A DNA stretch of 35,285 nt from JAXDBV01 sp034678415 (GTDB taxonomy: Bacteria > Bacteroidota > Bacteroidia > Bacteroidales > VadinHA17), in NCBI GenBank assembly GCA_034678415.1, contig JAXDBV010000095.1:1-35285 (forward strand). Reading direction: 5' to 3'. Below the pieces are notes generated by a model, which was not told where the DNA came from, did no database searches, and worked only from the letters and a program-made list of their open reading frames with translations. The stretch's first letter is position 1; every line of letters begins with the position of its first letter. The translations under genes were made by a program, and so were the position numbers. This document shows, piece after piece, positions 25,167-32,131 of this stretch.

Positions 25167-26123
25167 ATGCAAAAAGAAGCGCAAAAGGAATGGCTGGTCA
25201 TTGTAAATCCCAATGCAGGAAAAAGAAAAGGGAAGAAAGACTGGCCGGAAATTTCATCACTATTAAGAAAGCATGGATTGCCGTTCACAGCGGTATTCAC
25301 CACAGGGAGACATCATGCCATACGAATCGCCAAGGATCAGATTGAGAAAGGCTACCGCAACCTGATCGTGGTGGGAGGGGATGGGACCATGAACGAGGTC
25401 ATCAACGGGGTGTTCCTTCAGCAGGCTGTGCCCACAGAAGAAATCACGGTGGGAATGATTACCGTTGGCACGGGGAATGACTGGGGACGGATGTTCCGGA
25501 TCCCGCGCAATTACGAGGATGCCATCCGTACCATCGCTGCCAGCAGAACCTTTATACAGGATGCAGGCGTTGTCAACTATTTCAATGACAGCATAGAACA
25601 AAAAAGATACTTCATTAACATGGCCGGCATCGGGTTCGATGCTTATGTAGTCAAACGTTCCAACCAGCTTAAAGACAAAGGCCGGTCGGGGACATTCCTC
25701 TACCTATATAATATTTTCACCAGCCTCTTCCGCTACCGCCATTCCCATGCTTCGGTGGATGTGGACGGGCAACAGATCAAGGACAGCATCTTCAGCATCT
25801 CTATTGGTATCGGTAAATATTGCGGAGGGGGAATGATGCAGACACCCCAGGCCATCGCCAATGACGGTCTGTTCGATGTTACCATGATCAAGAAAATCGG
25901 ACGGATCAATGTGATACGAAGCATCGGACAACTGTATAACGGCAGGATCATACACCACCCTAGAGTGGCAACCTTCAAAGGTCGTTACATCTCCATCGAT
26001 TCGGAAAAGATGATTCATGTCGAGGCGGACGGTGAATCCCTCGGACATACGCCTTTCCGTTTCGAGATTATTCCTTCAGCTATTCGTGTTATCGCGGGTG
26101 ATACTTATGTGGTGGCCGTCTGA
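25167..26123 (+). CDS. Diacylglycerol/lipid kinase family protein (DgkB/YegS-like)
   Basis: A 318-aa cytoplasmic, membrane-associated kinase that phosphorylates a lipid such as diacylglycerol. The N-terminal catalytic domain has WLVIVNPNAGKRKGKKDW (9-26), the nucleotide-binding VVGGDGTMNEVINGV (68-82) and GTGNDWGR (101-108). The C-terminal beta-sandwich domain has ISIGIGKYCGGGMMQTPQA, NDGLFDVTMIKKI and the terminal HVEADGESLGHTPFRFEI, all typical of DAGK_cat/YegS proteins. Start at 25167 chosen for the normal distance to the first motif. The stop codon is immediately followed, with zero spacing, by the stop of the convergent glutaminyl cyclase gene. Phospholipid turnover is likely; the exact lipid is not determinable. 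Confidence 0.94.
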   Translation: MQKEAQKEWLVIVNPNAGKRKGKKDWPEISSLLRKHGLPFTAVFTTGRHHAIRIAKDQIEKGYRNLIVVGGDGTMNEVINGVFLQQAVPTEEITVGMITVGTGNDWGRMFRIPRNYEDAIRTIAASRTFIQDAGVVNYFNDSIEQKRYFINMAGIGFDAYVVKRSNQLKDKGRSGTFLYLYNIFTSLFRYRHSHASVDVDGQQIKDSIFSISIGIGKYCGGGMMQTPQAIANDGLFDVTMIKKIGRINVIRSIGQLYNGRIIHHPRVATFKGRYISIDSEKMIHVEADGESLGHTPFRFEIIPSAIRVIAGDTYVVAV

Positions 26124-27248
26124 TCATCGTGTCAGCGGAACCAGGTCGATCTCAAAAAGCAAAGGCCACATTTTGCCCGTTACAAAGAGCCGGTCACCCG
26201 CCGCATCATAAGCAATACCGTTCAGCACGTCGAGCTTATCATGCCAGTATCTCTTCTGTAGCAAACCTTTGAGACGTATCCTTCCCGTCACCTTTCCGCT
26301 GGCCGGATCGATAATCACAATATCATCGGTCTGGTAAACATTGGCAAAAATCTGCCCGTTGATGTATTCCAGCTCGTTCAGGTTCTCCACAGGCCCCTCA
26401 TAGTCAAACACCTCAACCCGCTTCACCTCGGTGAACAGCTCCGGTTCCAGAAAATAGATAATATCAGACCCGTCGCTCATAATAAGGTGGGTACCATCGG
26501 TAGTCAACCCCCATCCCTGGGTGGAATAGTGAATCTTATTAATAAGACGGAATGTGGACTTGTCATATACAAAACCCACCCTTGAAGTCCATGTGAGCTG
26601 AATGATCTTATCCTGCCAGGCAGCGATCCCTTCACCGAAATATTCATCCCCAAGGCTAAGCGTGCCTATCACCTCCCCAGTTTCCGGCTTCACCTTTCGC
26701 AGTGATGAATGTCTATATTGACCGGTGCTCTCGTAAATGAACCCGTCATCATAAATCAGCCCCTGGGTGTAAGCTTCAGGATCGTGCGGAAATGAGGAAA
26801 CAACCCGGTATGAATAGGAGACGGGAACGATATCGGAAAGAATCATCACCATTACCGATTTGGAAAGTATCGCACCGGCGGTATCCCTGAACATTGCCTT
26901 AACCATGTGCCGGCCCGTTCCCCATCCGTCACCCGTAGCGCTGTATTCGCCGTCTGAAAAAGGAACAGACGTGATGAGTGTTGCATCCATGAATATTTTT
27001 ACGGAATCGATCACAGGTCCACCGGCCCGTTGCTCCCATGTTATCCTTATGGGCTCGCCCGGCCGAAACCGTTCACCGGCTTCAGGAGTACGCAGAATTA
27101 CAGCATCAGCACTGAGCGAACGGACGCTGTCGGGCAAAACCGGTTCCAACCTTCTTTCCCTCTGAGCCCCGTTCTTACAGGATTGTACACTCAACAGTGA
27201 GAAGACTAATGTTAAAAATATACTTAATATTATTAAATGTCTCATCAA
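26124..27248 (-). CDS. Glutaminyl-peptide cyclotransferase lipoprotein
   Basis: A 374-aa protein predicted to convert N-terminal Gln to pyroglutamate on exported proteins. The signal peptide (HLIILSIFLTLVFSLLSVQSC) ends in a lipobox-like SVQSC, so it is probably a lipoprotein. Residues about 50-140 look like an Ig-like beta-domain (EAGERFRPGEPIRITWEQ). From about 150 the five-bladed propeller of the plant/bacterial QC type (Glu_cyclase_2) is visible: FPHDPEAYTQGLIYDDGFIY, ESTGQYRHSSLRKV, EYFGEGIAAWQDKIIQLTW, GWGLTTDGTHLIMSDGSD, LNELEYINGQIFANVYQTD, LNGIAYDAAGDRLFVTGKMWP. In Bacteroidota many exported proteins begin with Gln after signal cleavage, and several proteins here end their signal peptides in Ala-Gln or Gly-Gln. 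The gene is 31 bp after the HAD gene on the same strand. Confidence 0.92.
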   Translation of the reverse strand: MMRHLIILSIFLTLVFSLLSVQSCKNGAQRERRLEPVLPDSVRSLSADAVILRTPEAGERFRPGEPIRITWEQRAGGPVIDSVKIFMDATLITSVPFSDGEYSATGDGWGTGRHMVKAMFRDTAGAILSKSVMVMILSDIVPVSYSYRVVSSFPHDPEAYTQGLIYDDGFIYESTGQYRHSSLRKVKPETGEVIGTLSLGDEYFGEGIAAWQDKIIQLTWTSRVGFVYDKSTFRLINKIHYSTQGWGLTTDGTHLIMSDGSDIIYFLEPELFTEVKRVEVFDYEGPVENLNELEYINGQIFANVYQTDDIVIIDPASGKVTGRIRLKGLLQKRYWHDKLDVLNGIAYDAAGDRLFVTGKMWPLLFEIDLVPLTR

Positions 27249-27279
27249 TATTTTAATAAAAGATATTAATTTATTTTAA

Positions 27280-27711
27280 CTATTTTTTATTTATTTTAAA
27301 TAATCTGGAAAATATTGATTTTTGTTGTGACACGTTTCTTTTTTCCATTTCGGGGGTAGGCCGTTCTTCCGGATGAAGCATGTGCCATATCTCACCCCAA
27401 CCCGGTAACCCGCCGATATTGCGGTCATCAATATAAATATCGGCCTCAATTTTTCTCTGGGAGTCAGGTGTAATTTCCTCCTCCGGGTAACTTTTGTTAA
27501 CGGCATAGAACTCCACACCATGTTTCCTGCAATACTCAACTGCCTGATCCAGCTCTTTTCCTGTGCGTACGGTCCACAGGATAAGGCGGTGCCCTTCCTT
27601 CTGCAAGGCTCTCATGGTTTCAAAGGCAAACAGCTTTTCCTTTCCGATCTCAGGGTATCGATGCTCCACTATGGTCCCGTCAAAATCTATGGCAATTCTC
27701 AGAGATAGCAT
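27280..27711 (-). CDS. BT0820-like HAD-superfamily protein
   Basis: A 143-aa cytoplasmic HAD-type phosphatase-like protein. Motif I is IAIDFDGTIV with the nucleophile Asp9 and acid/base Asp11; motif II-like Thr lies in LILWTVRTG; the C-terminal acidic motif is ADIYIDDRNIGG (Asp95-Asp96), followed by PGWGEIWHML. The lack of a clear cap domain and the RNIGGLPGWG ending match the small family typified by Bacteroides BT0820, whose substrate is not known to me. The last about 30 residues are basic and probably flexible. It is upstream of the glutaminyl cyclase gene in a short minus-strand run. Confidence 0.88.
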   Translation of the reverse strand: MLSLRIAIDFDGTIVEHRYPEIGKEKLFAFETMRALQKEGHRLILWTVRTGKELDQAVEYCRKHGVEFYAVNKSYPEEEITPDSQRKIEADIYIDDRNIGGLPGWGEIWHMLHPEERPTPEMEKRNVSQQKSIFSRLFKINKK

Positions 27712-27785
27712 ACATCCGTAAAATTAGTGAAGTTGATGGTTATTTAAAAGCGTTCGACCTGTAAACTGTATATGGGTCTCCGCAT

Positions 27786-28883
27786 TCATTTGCCGGCGGC
27801 CGGTGATTTATCCCGGAATGTGTATCTGACAGAAAAAATGTTTGAATACAGGGCCACGGACTGATCACCGATATCGGTCAGTGCGTAGTCAATACTGAAG
27901 TTAAGGAAGGAGATGCCTATTCCAAGGTTTGGCTGGACGGTGAGGGCATTGGAATTATCGAAACCGGGGATACGCTGTATATTGGCTCCTCCCATTCTCA
28001 AAAACACCATATCCATATAGTTGAACTCGATCCCCAGCCGGGGATCAACGCTGACGGTGCCGGTACTGATAAGGGTATTTCGTTTCCCGTCAAACGTGAT
28101 CTCGGCATCCAACTCAGCCATCATTCCTATTCGGGGTGTGAATGGTACCCGTCGTGCAGCGCCGAGGATGAGCCGCGGCAGGGTAAGCTCGAGGACTTCT
28201 TCCGGCAGCTCATTACCGGTAACAATGAATGTCTCTTCCAGCAGGTCATTATTGAATGACCAGACGTTAAACGTGGAGGTGACATCCCTGACCACAGCCC
28301 CGAAGCACCAGTTACCCGGACGGTATTGGGCGGCAGCATCAATGCCGAAGCCCCAAGCTGAAGCAAACTCACCTGTATGCCGGTAAATGATCTTAACATT
28401 ACCTCCCAGTGACAGGCCGGGGAGGGAAGGCCGACGCGCATACGACACCAGCAGGGCATAATCGGCCGCAGAGAACGTCTTTATACGGTCGTACCTTACA
28501 TTACCATCGCGGTCAATAAGCTCCAGGGTATTGGGTATATCGTCCACACCAAAACGGAGGAGGGTGAAGGCAAGGCTGCTCCTCTCATCAATGGCATCTG
28601 CAAACCCGGCATAATCGTACTTGGCCATACCTGCAAAATACTCCGCATGCATCAGCCCCAGGTCATATTTTTTTGACGTCAGCAGCAGCCCGGCCGGATT
28701 CCAGTAACCCGCTGTAACATCCGACACAGAGGCTACCATGGCACCGGCCAGGGCATGGGCACGCGCACCCACACCAACAGCCAGAAACTCATTGCTGTAT
28801 TTGGGCGCCTGTGCATGCGTCGCATCAGGAAGAACAACGATGAACAGGAAAACACCAATACAGTATTTCAGGTAATTTTTCAC
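27786..28883 (-). CDS. PorV/PorQ family outer-membrane protein
   Basis: A beta-barrel protein of the PorV/PorQ (UPF0164-like) group associated with type IX secretion in Bacteroidota, 365 aa from the GTG at 28883. A signal peptide is present (YLKYCIGVFLFIVVLPDATHAQ). A TTG at 28895 would add four residues and cannot be excluded; no ATG is available. After the signal comes the hallmark FLAVGVGARAHALAGAMVAS and SDVTAGYWNPAGLLL, then alternating beta strands, and the C-terminal strand YSNIFSVRYTF ending in aromatic residues as for outer-membrane barrels. PorV shuttles and attaches T9SS cargo; PorQ has a related role. Which one this is cannot be decided here. Divergent from pssA with only about 70 bp between starts. 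Confidence 0.85.
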   Translation of the reverse strand: MKNYLKYCIGVFLFIVVLPDATHAQAPKYSNEFLAVGVGARAHALAGAMVASVSDVTAGYWNPAGLLLTSKKYDLGLMHAEYFAGMAKYDYAGFADAIDERSSLAFTLLRFGVDDIPNTLELIDRDGNVRYDRIKTFSAADYALLVSYARRPSLPGLSLGGNVKIIYRHTGEFASAWGFGIDAAAQYRPGNWCFGAVVRDVTSTFNVWSFNNDLLEETFIVTGNELPEEVLELTLPRLILGAARRVPFTPRIGMMAELDAEITFDGKRNTLISTGTVSVDPRLGIEFNYMDMVFLRMGGANIQRIPGFDNSNALTVQPNLGIGISFLNFSIDYALTDIGDQSVALYSNIFSVRYTFRDKSPAAGK

Positions 28884-28900
28884 CGGGCGTAACAAACCAG

Positions 28901-28930
28901 TTTGACGGATTCTAAATTAACTTATTTTTG
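28901..28930 (+). promoter_or_regulatory. Bacteroidota promoter for pssA-purS
   Basis: TTTG at 28901-28904 and TATTTTTG (TAnnTTTG) at 28923-28930 are separated by 18 bp, close to the phylum consensus. A Shine-Dalgarno GGAGGGG (28944-28950) follows, then the ATG at 28953. This supports 28953 rather than the earlier in-frame TTG at 28902 as the pssA start, since 28902 lies inside the -33 element. Confidence 0.65.
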
Positions 28931-28952
28931 TAAGAATTATTGCGGAGGGGAA

Positions 28953-29702
28953 ATGAAGCCGCACACCGGGTATATCATACGCCAACTGCCCAACGGAGTA
29001 ACCCTGCTGAACCTGTTGAGCGGCACGCTGTCTGTCTTTTTCTGCTACCGCGGCAATACAGAACTGGCGGCCGGCATGGTGTTTCTTGCTGCCATCTTTG
29101 ACTTTCTTGATGGCTTCACGGCAAGACTGTTCCACTCATATTCCGACCTGGGCAAGGAACTCGATTCGCTGGCCGACCTGGTAAGTTTTGGCGTGGCCCC
29201 CGCATTCCTTATGTACCAGTTAATCCTGTTCAGCCTGGAACCGTCACAGCACAGGTTATGGTGTGTTCAGACGCTTCAGTATCTCCCGGCCCTGCTCGTG
29301 CTTTGTGCCGGTGTGAGGCTGGCCCGGTTTAACATTACCCCGCCCGTACAGGAATCGTTCAGCGGAATGCCCACCCCGGCCAATGGTATCTTTTTCGCTT
29401 CTTATGCCCTGGCCTTCCAGGGGAAGGATGATACCCTCTCAACCCTTGCCCTGTCACCCTGGATCATAACGTTGGCGTTGCTGTTGTTCTCCTTCCTGAT
29501 GGTCTCCACCATCCCCATGCTAACCGTCAAGTTCAGCCAACTGCGCTGGCAGGGGAATGAATACCGTTACATCCTGGTGGCCATTTCCCTGGTTTTGTTA
29601 ATTTTACTGCGCCTGACAGCCATACCCTTCATCATCGTGGCATACCTGGCAGTGTCACTGGTCAGGTTGTCGGGGGATAAACAAAAAAACACCGTGTCAT
29701 GA
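28953..29702 (+). CDS. pssA: CDP-diacylglycerol-serine O-phosphatidyltransferase
   Basis: Integral membrane enzyme making phosphatidylserine, the precursor of phosphatidylethanolamine. From the ATG at 28953 it is 249 aa. It carries the CDP-alcohol phosphotransferase signature D-G-x2-A-R-x8-G-x3-D-x3-D as DGFTARLFHSYSDLGKELDS followed by LAD (about residues 56-78), preceded by PNGVTLLNLLSGTLSVFF. About six to eight hydrophobic helices follow, including LPALLVLCAGVRLARFN and PTPANGIFFASYALAF, typical of the type II (integral membrane) PssA found in Gram-positives and Bacteroidota. Its TGA overlaps the purS ATG by 4 bp. Likely works with a phosphatidylserine decarboxylase, which is not in the window. 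Confidence 0.93.
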   Translation: MKPHTGYIIRQLPNGVTLLNLLSGTLSVFFCYRGNTELAAGMVFLAAIFDFLDGFTARLFHSYSDLGKELDSLADLVSFGVAPAFLMYQLILFSLEPSQHRLWCVQTLQYLPALLVLCAGVRLARFNITPPVQESFSGMPTPANGIFFASYALAFQGKDDTLSTLALSPWIITLALLLFSFLMVSTIPMLTVKFSQLRWQGNEYRYILVAISLVLLILLRLTAIPFIIVAYLAVSLVRLSGDKQKNTVS

Positions 29703-29953
29703 AATTTATTGCAGAGATCAACATAATGCCTTTGAAGAACCTGTTGGATCCGCAGGGGAAGGCGGTGACCAGCAGCCTGGCAAATATTGGCTTTTCTGAG
29801 ATTACCAACGTGAGGATCGGCAAACATATCACTCTGGAGATCGAGGCCGACAACAGGGAACAGGCCATGGAAAGGGTGAACGAGGCCTGCAACAAGCTGC
29901 TGTCGAACCCCATCATCGAAGGATATGAGTACCAGGTGCGTAACGCTGAATAG
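29699..29953 (+). CDS. purS: PurS-like subunit of phosphoribosylformylglycinamidine synthase
   Basis: An 84-aa protein matching PurS, the small structural subunit that bridges PurQ and PurL in the three-subunit FGAM synthase of purine synthesis. Seen: MKFIAEINIMPLKNLLDPQGKAV at the beginning (the family's typical strand and PxxxLLDPQG motif), a second strand with NIGFSEITNVRIGKHITLEI, and a helix followed by CNKLLSNPIIEGYEYQV, which fits the usual C-terminal LL.NP.IE.Y motif. No purQ, purL or other purine gene is nearby. Its ATG overlaps the pssA stop, so it is translated from the phospholipid operon. Assignment is confident; whether it still serves FGAM synthase cannot be told from here. Confidence 0.9.
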   Translation: MKFIAEINIMPLKNLLDPQGKAVTSSLANIGFSEITNVRIGKHITLEIEADNREQAMERVNEACNKLLSNPIIEGYEYQVRNAE

Positions 29954-30009
29954 CAGTTCCCTCGCGTAAGATTAGGATTACTGCCTTCTCTCCGAGTACA
30001 TCATTTACG

Positions 30010-30040
30010 TATACGGAAAGACTCCCGCCTTTTCCGTATA
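30010..30040. repeat. Perfect 10-bp inverted repeat with 11-nt loop
   Basis: TATACGGAAA (30010-30019) and TTTCCGTATA (30031-30040) are perfect complements around GACTCCCGCCT. It lies 57 bp after the purS stop. The absence of a T-run argues against a classical terminator, though it may end or stabilise the pssA-purS transcript. Confidence 0.6.
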
Positions 30041-30231
30041 AGGCACATCACAAGGTATTTACCGGGATACGTGGTATGAACGGATGCTGAAAATATGACG
30101 TAATGAACCGGAGTAACAGTGCTTTGATCGTTACATGACAAACCTCATAATGGGCACTGCCGGATGAACCAATGGTAATCACCATCTATACCCGTGTAGA
30201 AAAATGACAACCTGGCACTATTCTCAGGACG

Positions 30232-30268
30232 ATCACTGATTTATCCGGCGGTACTAGTGATCAGTGAT
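30232..30268. terminator. Inverted repeat, possible terminator
   Basis: ATCACTGAT (30232-30240) pairs perfectly with ATCAGTGAT (30260-30268) over a 19-nt spacer and is followed by TTTCTTTC. It could be a weak terminator for the plus-strand transcript or a protein-binding palindrome. Evidence is structural only. Confidence 0.4.
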
Positions 30269-30373
30269 TTTCTTTCACACAATGGTTGTATTCTGCCTTG
30301 TACGTAATCTTTCGTTTACTGTACGGTTGCTTTACAATACCTGTAAAAAGCCTGAGCACGGTTCTTTCTCAAC

Positions 30374-32131
30374 TCATTTGAATTCCACAGACACTTTTCG
30401 TTTGCCGGCTTTTATCGACTGGTAGTTTACATCAACCGTGCCGTTTCCTGAAACCAGGAACTGGTATTCCACCTTACCGAAACCCGGCACCTGGCACATC
30501 TGGACTTCAGGTTTGTCTTTTTTGTAGCTCACCTGATCGGTATAGGGGTTGTTCAGCCGGCCACCGCTTACCACGGTGATATTCTTACCGCCAACCTTGA
30601 GGATATCCTGCGGGTGCGACTTCTTCCTGATAGCATTGTAAGTAACGGAAGGCATCGCGTTAGGATTGGAGAGCCTGACACGTATACGGTACAGGTCTTT
30701 GCCAATCTTTTTTGTTTCGTATACCTCAAGTTTCACATCGGGTGTCTGCCGGGCAGAGAACATCACTGCGGCAGCATTGCGATGCACCAGGTCAGGAAGC
30801 ATGAACGGGTGGGGCAGACGCGAGCTGTACTTGATCCATCCGCCGATCTCTATATCGCCATACACAGGATGTTTAAATGGTTTCCACGGGGCATACAGAT
30901 CACCCTGTACCACGTTGTCGTTGAATTTCAGTCGTTCGCGTGCCCTGGAGCCTGACTCATTAAAGAAATCCTCTTCCTCCGGGGGGGAAGGTTTCGCTTC
31001 ACCGGTCTTGTAGGTCTCGCTGTTATCGGGAAAAAGCTCACCCACCAAGCTGTATGAACCAAGAATATTATCGGTAAACTCGGTAAAATCGCCGTATGTG
31101 GCATAAAGATCCTTCCATGAGATCAGGTAACGATAGCCGGGGACAATACTCTCATGGTGTTTGCCCAGGTAGTCGTAAACCTGGAGGTCTCCTCTGGGAA
31201 ACTCAGGCTGATCTTTTGTTCCGGGACCTCTCAGGTACATCCCTCCATTATTATGAAACGCATAAACCATGATAATATTCGGACGTTTCATCATATATTC
31301 CGCAATAGCCTTTATCCCTGAACCCTGAAATGGAAAATCGCCCGATCCGTTCTGGACATAATCAGGCGCCCAGTTATAGCCCCAGTTGCGATTTCCATCG
31401 ACATAACCTTCCGAATCTTCGTTGATCCGCCCGTCATTGTCGTTGTCGATACCTTCATCGCTGAGGATTGTCCATTCACCTGCCTCACCTGGCTTGACAC
31501 TGACCATGAGGCGCGGATCCTCGGGATCGGTCTTGTACCTGCCGAAGGGATCCTTCTTTCTCATCATGGTGATATTGCCGTCACCGTCCAGATCGTCGGG
31601 GAAATCCTCATCAAAAAGCCCGTCCTTATCATCATCCCGCGAGATGCGCAGGCCACGATTAGTACTGGGAGTATTAGGATCGCTGAAGAAATGATAGCGC
31701 CCGTCCACATTTACAACAGGTATGATGTAATAGGCATTCCTGTCTACCAGCGTTTTGATCTTTTCATTCGTACTATATTTTTTCAGCATATATTCGGCAA
31801 AATAGAGACACACCTCCCCTGCCTGTATCTCATTGCCATGGATATTGCCGTCGAGATATACTCCCGGTTTGTCGAGAGCATTACCTGTTTGGGGATTATT
31901 GATGGTCAGCGCCCATATTTCCCTGTTCTCCTCACTTTTGCCAACAAGGTCGAGGCCGGTAAGCGAGGGATAGGCAGCATGCAGTACCTTCAGCGCCTCC
32001 ACCACCTGCCCATAGGTATAATAATGGTCAAACCGCAGTGGCAGGGTGATTTTTTCTGTTGTAACCTGGGGATAACCATATGTACCGATCCCAAGGAAAA
32101 AAGCTATGGCGATAAAAATCCTGGTTTTCAT
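30374..32131 (-). CDS. M14 zinc carboxypeptidase with calcium-loop-like insert
   Basis: A secreted 585-aa metallopeptidase. Signal peptide residues 1-22 (IFIAIAFFLGIGTYGYPQ). The M14 domain keeps all key residues: zinc ligands His98 and Glu101 in DGNIHGNE, His293 in VYAFHNNGG, substrate-binding Asn247-Arg248 in VDGNRNWGYNW, and the general base Glu365 in SLVGELFPD. Between the NVDGR strand (about 141-145) and NRNW an extra about 85 residues carry Asp-rich DxDxDG-type loops (DDDKDGLFDED, DLDGDGNI, DNDNDGRINED) resembling EF-hand/TSP3 calcium sites. A C-terminal beta-sandwich (about 470-585) follows. The ATG overlaps the stop of the upstream paralogue by 4 bp. Likely digests or trims peptides outside the cell or in the periplasm; specificity is unknown. 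Confidence 0.93.
   Translation of the reverse strand: MKTRIFIAIAFFLGIGTYGYPQVTTEKITLPLRFDHYYTYGQVVEALKVLHAAYPSLTGLDLVGKSEENREIWALTINNPQTGNALDKPGVYLDGNIHGNEIQAGEVCLYFAEYMLKKYSTNEKIKTLVDRNAYYIIPVVNVDGRYHFFSDPNTPSTNRGLRISRDDDKDGLFDEDFPDDLDGDGNITMMRKKDPFGRYKTDPEDPRLMVSVKPGEAGEWTILSDEGIDNDNDGRINEDSEGYVDGNRNWGYNWAPDYVQNGSGDFPFQGSGIKAIAEYMMKRPNIIMVYAFHNNGGMYLRGPGTKDQPEFPRGDLQVYDYLGKHHESIVPGYRYLISWKDLYATYGDFTEFTDNILGSYSLVGELFPDNSETYKTGEAKPSPPEEEDFFNESGSRARERLKFNDNVVQGDLYAPWKPFKHPVYGDIEIGGWIKYSSRLPHPFMLPDLVHRNAAAVMFSARQTPDVKLEVYETKKIGKDLYRIRVRLSNPNAMPSVTYNAIRKKSHPQDILKVGGKNITVVSGGRLNNPYTDQVSYKKDKPEVQMCQVPGFGKVEYQFLVSGNGTVDVNYQSIKAGKRKVSVEFK

Larger units (their letters stand above)
29954..30373. other. 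420-bp convergent intergenic region with two inverted repeats
   Basis: Between purS (plus) and the M14 peptidase (minus). I find no convincing coding sequence, tRNA or known riboswitch. Two inverted repeats stand out and are listed separately (30010-30040 and 30232-30268). Composition is not unusual compared with neighbouring spacers. A degraded gene or an unrecognised small RNA remains possible. Confidence 0.6.

Noticed and set aside
30181..30215. CTGGCAC in the purS downstream spacer as a -24 element
   Set aside because: No TTGC at the matching -12 position and no gene start downstream on that strand.
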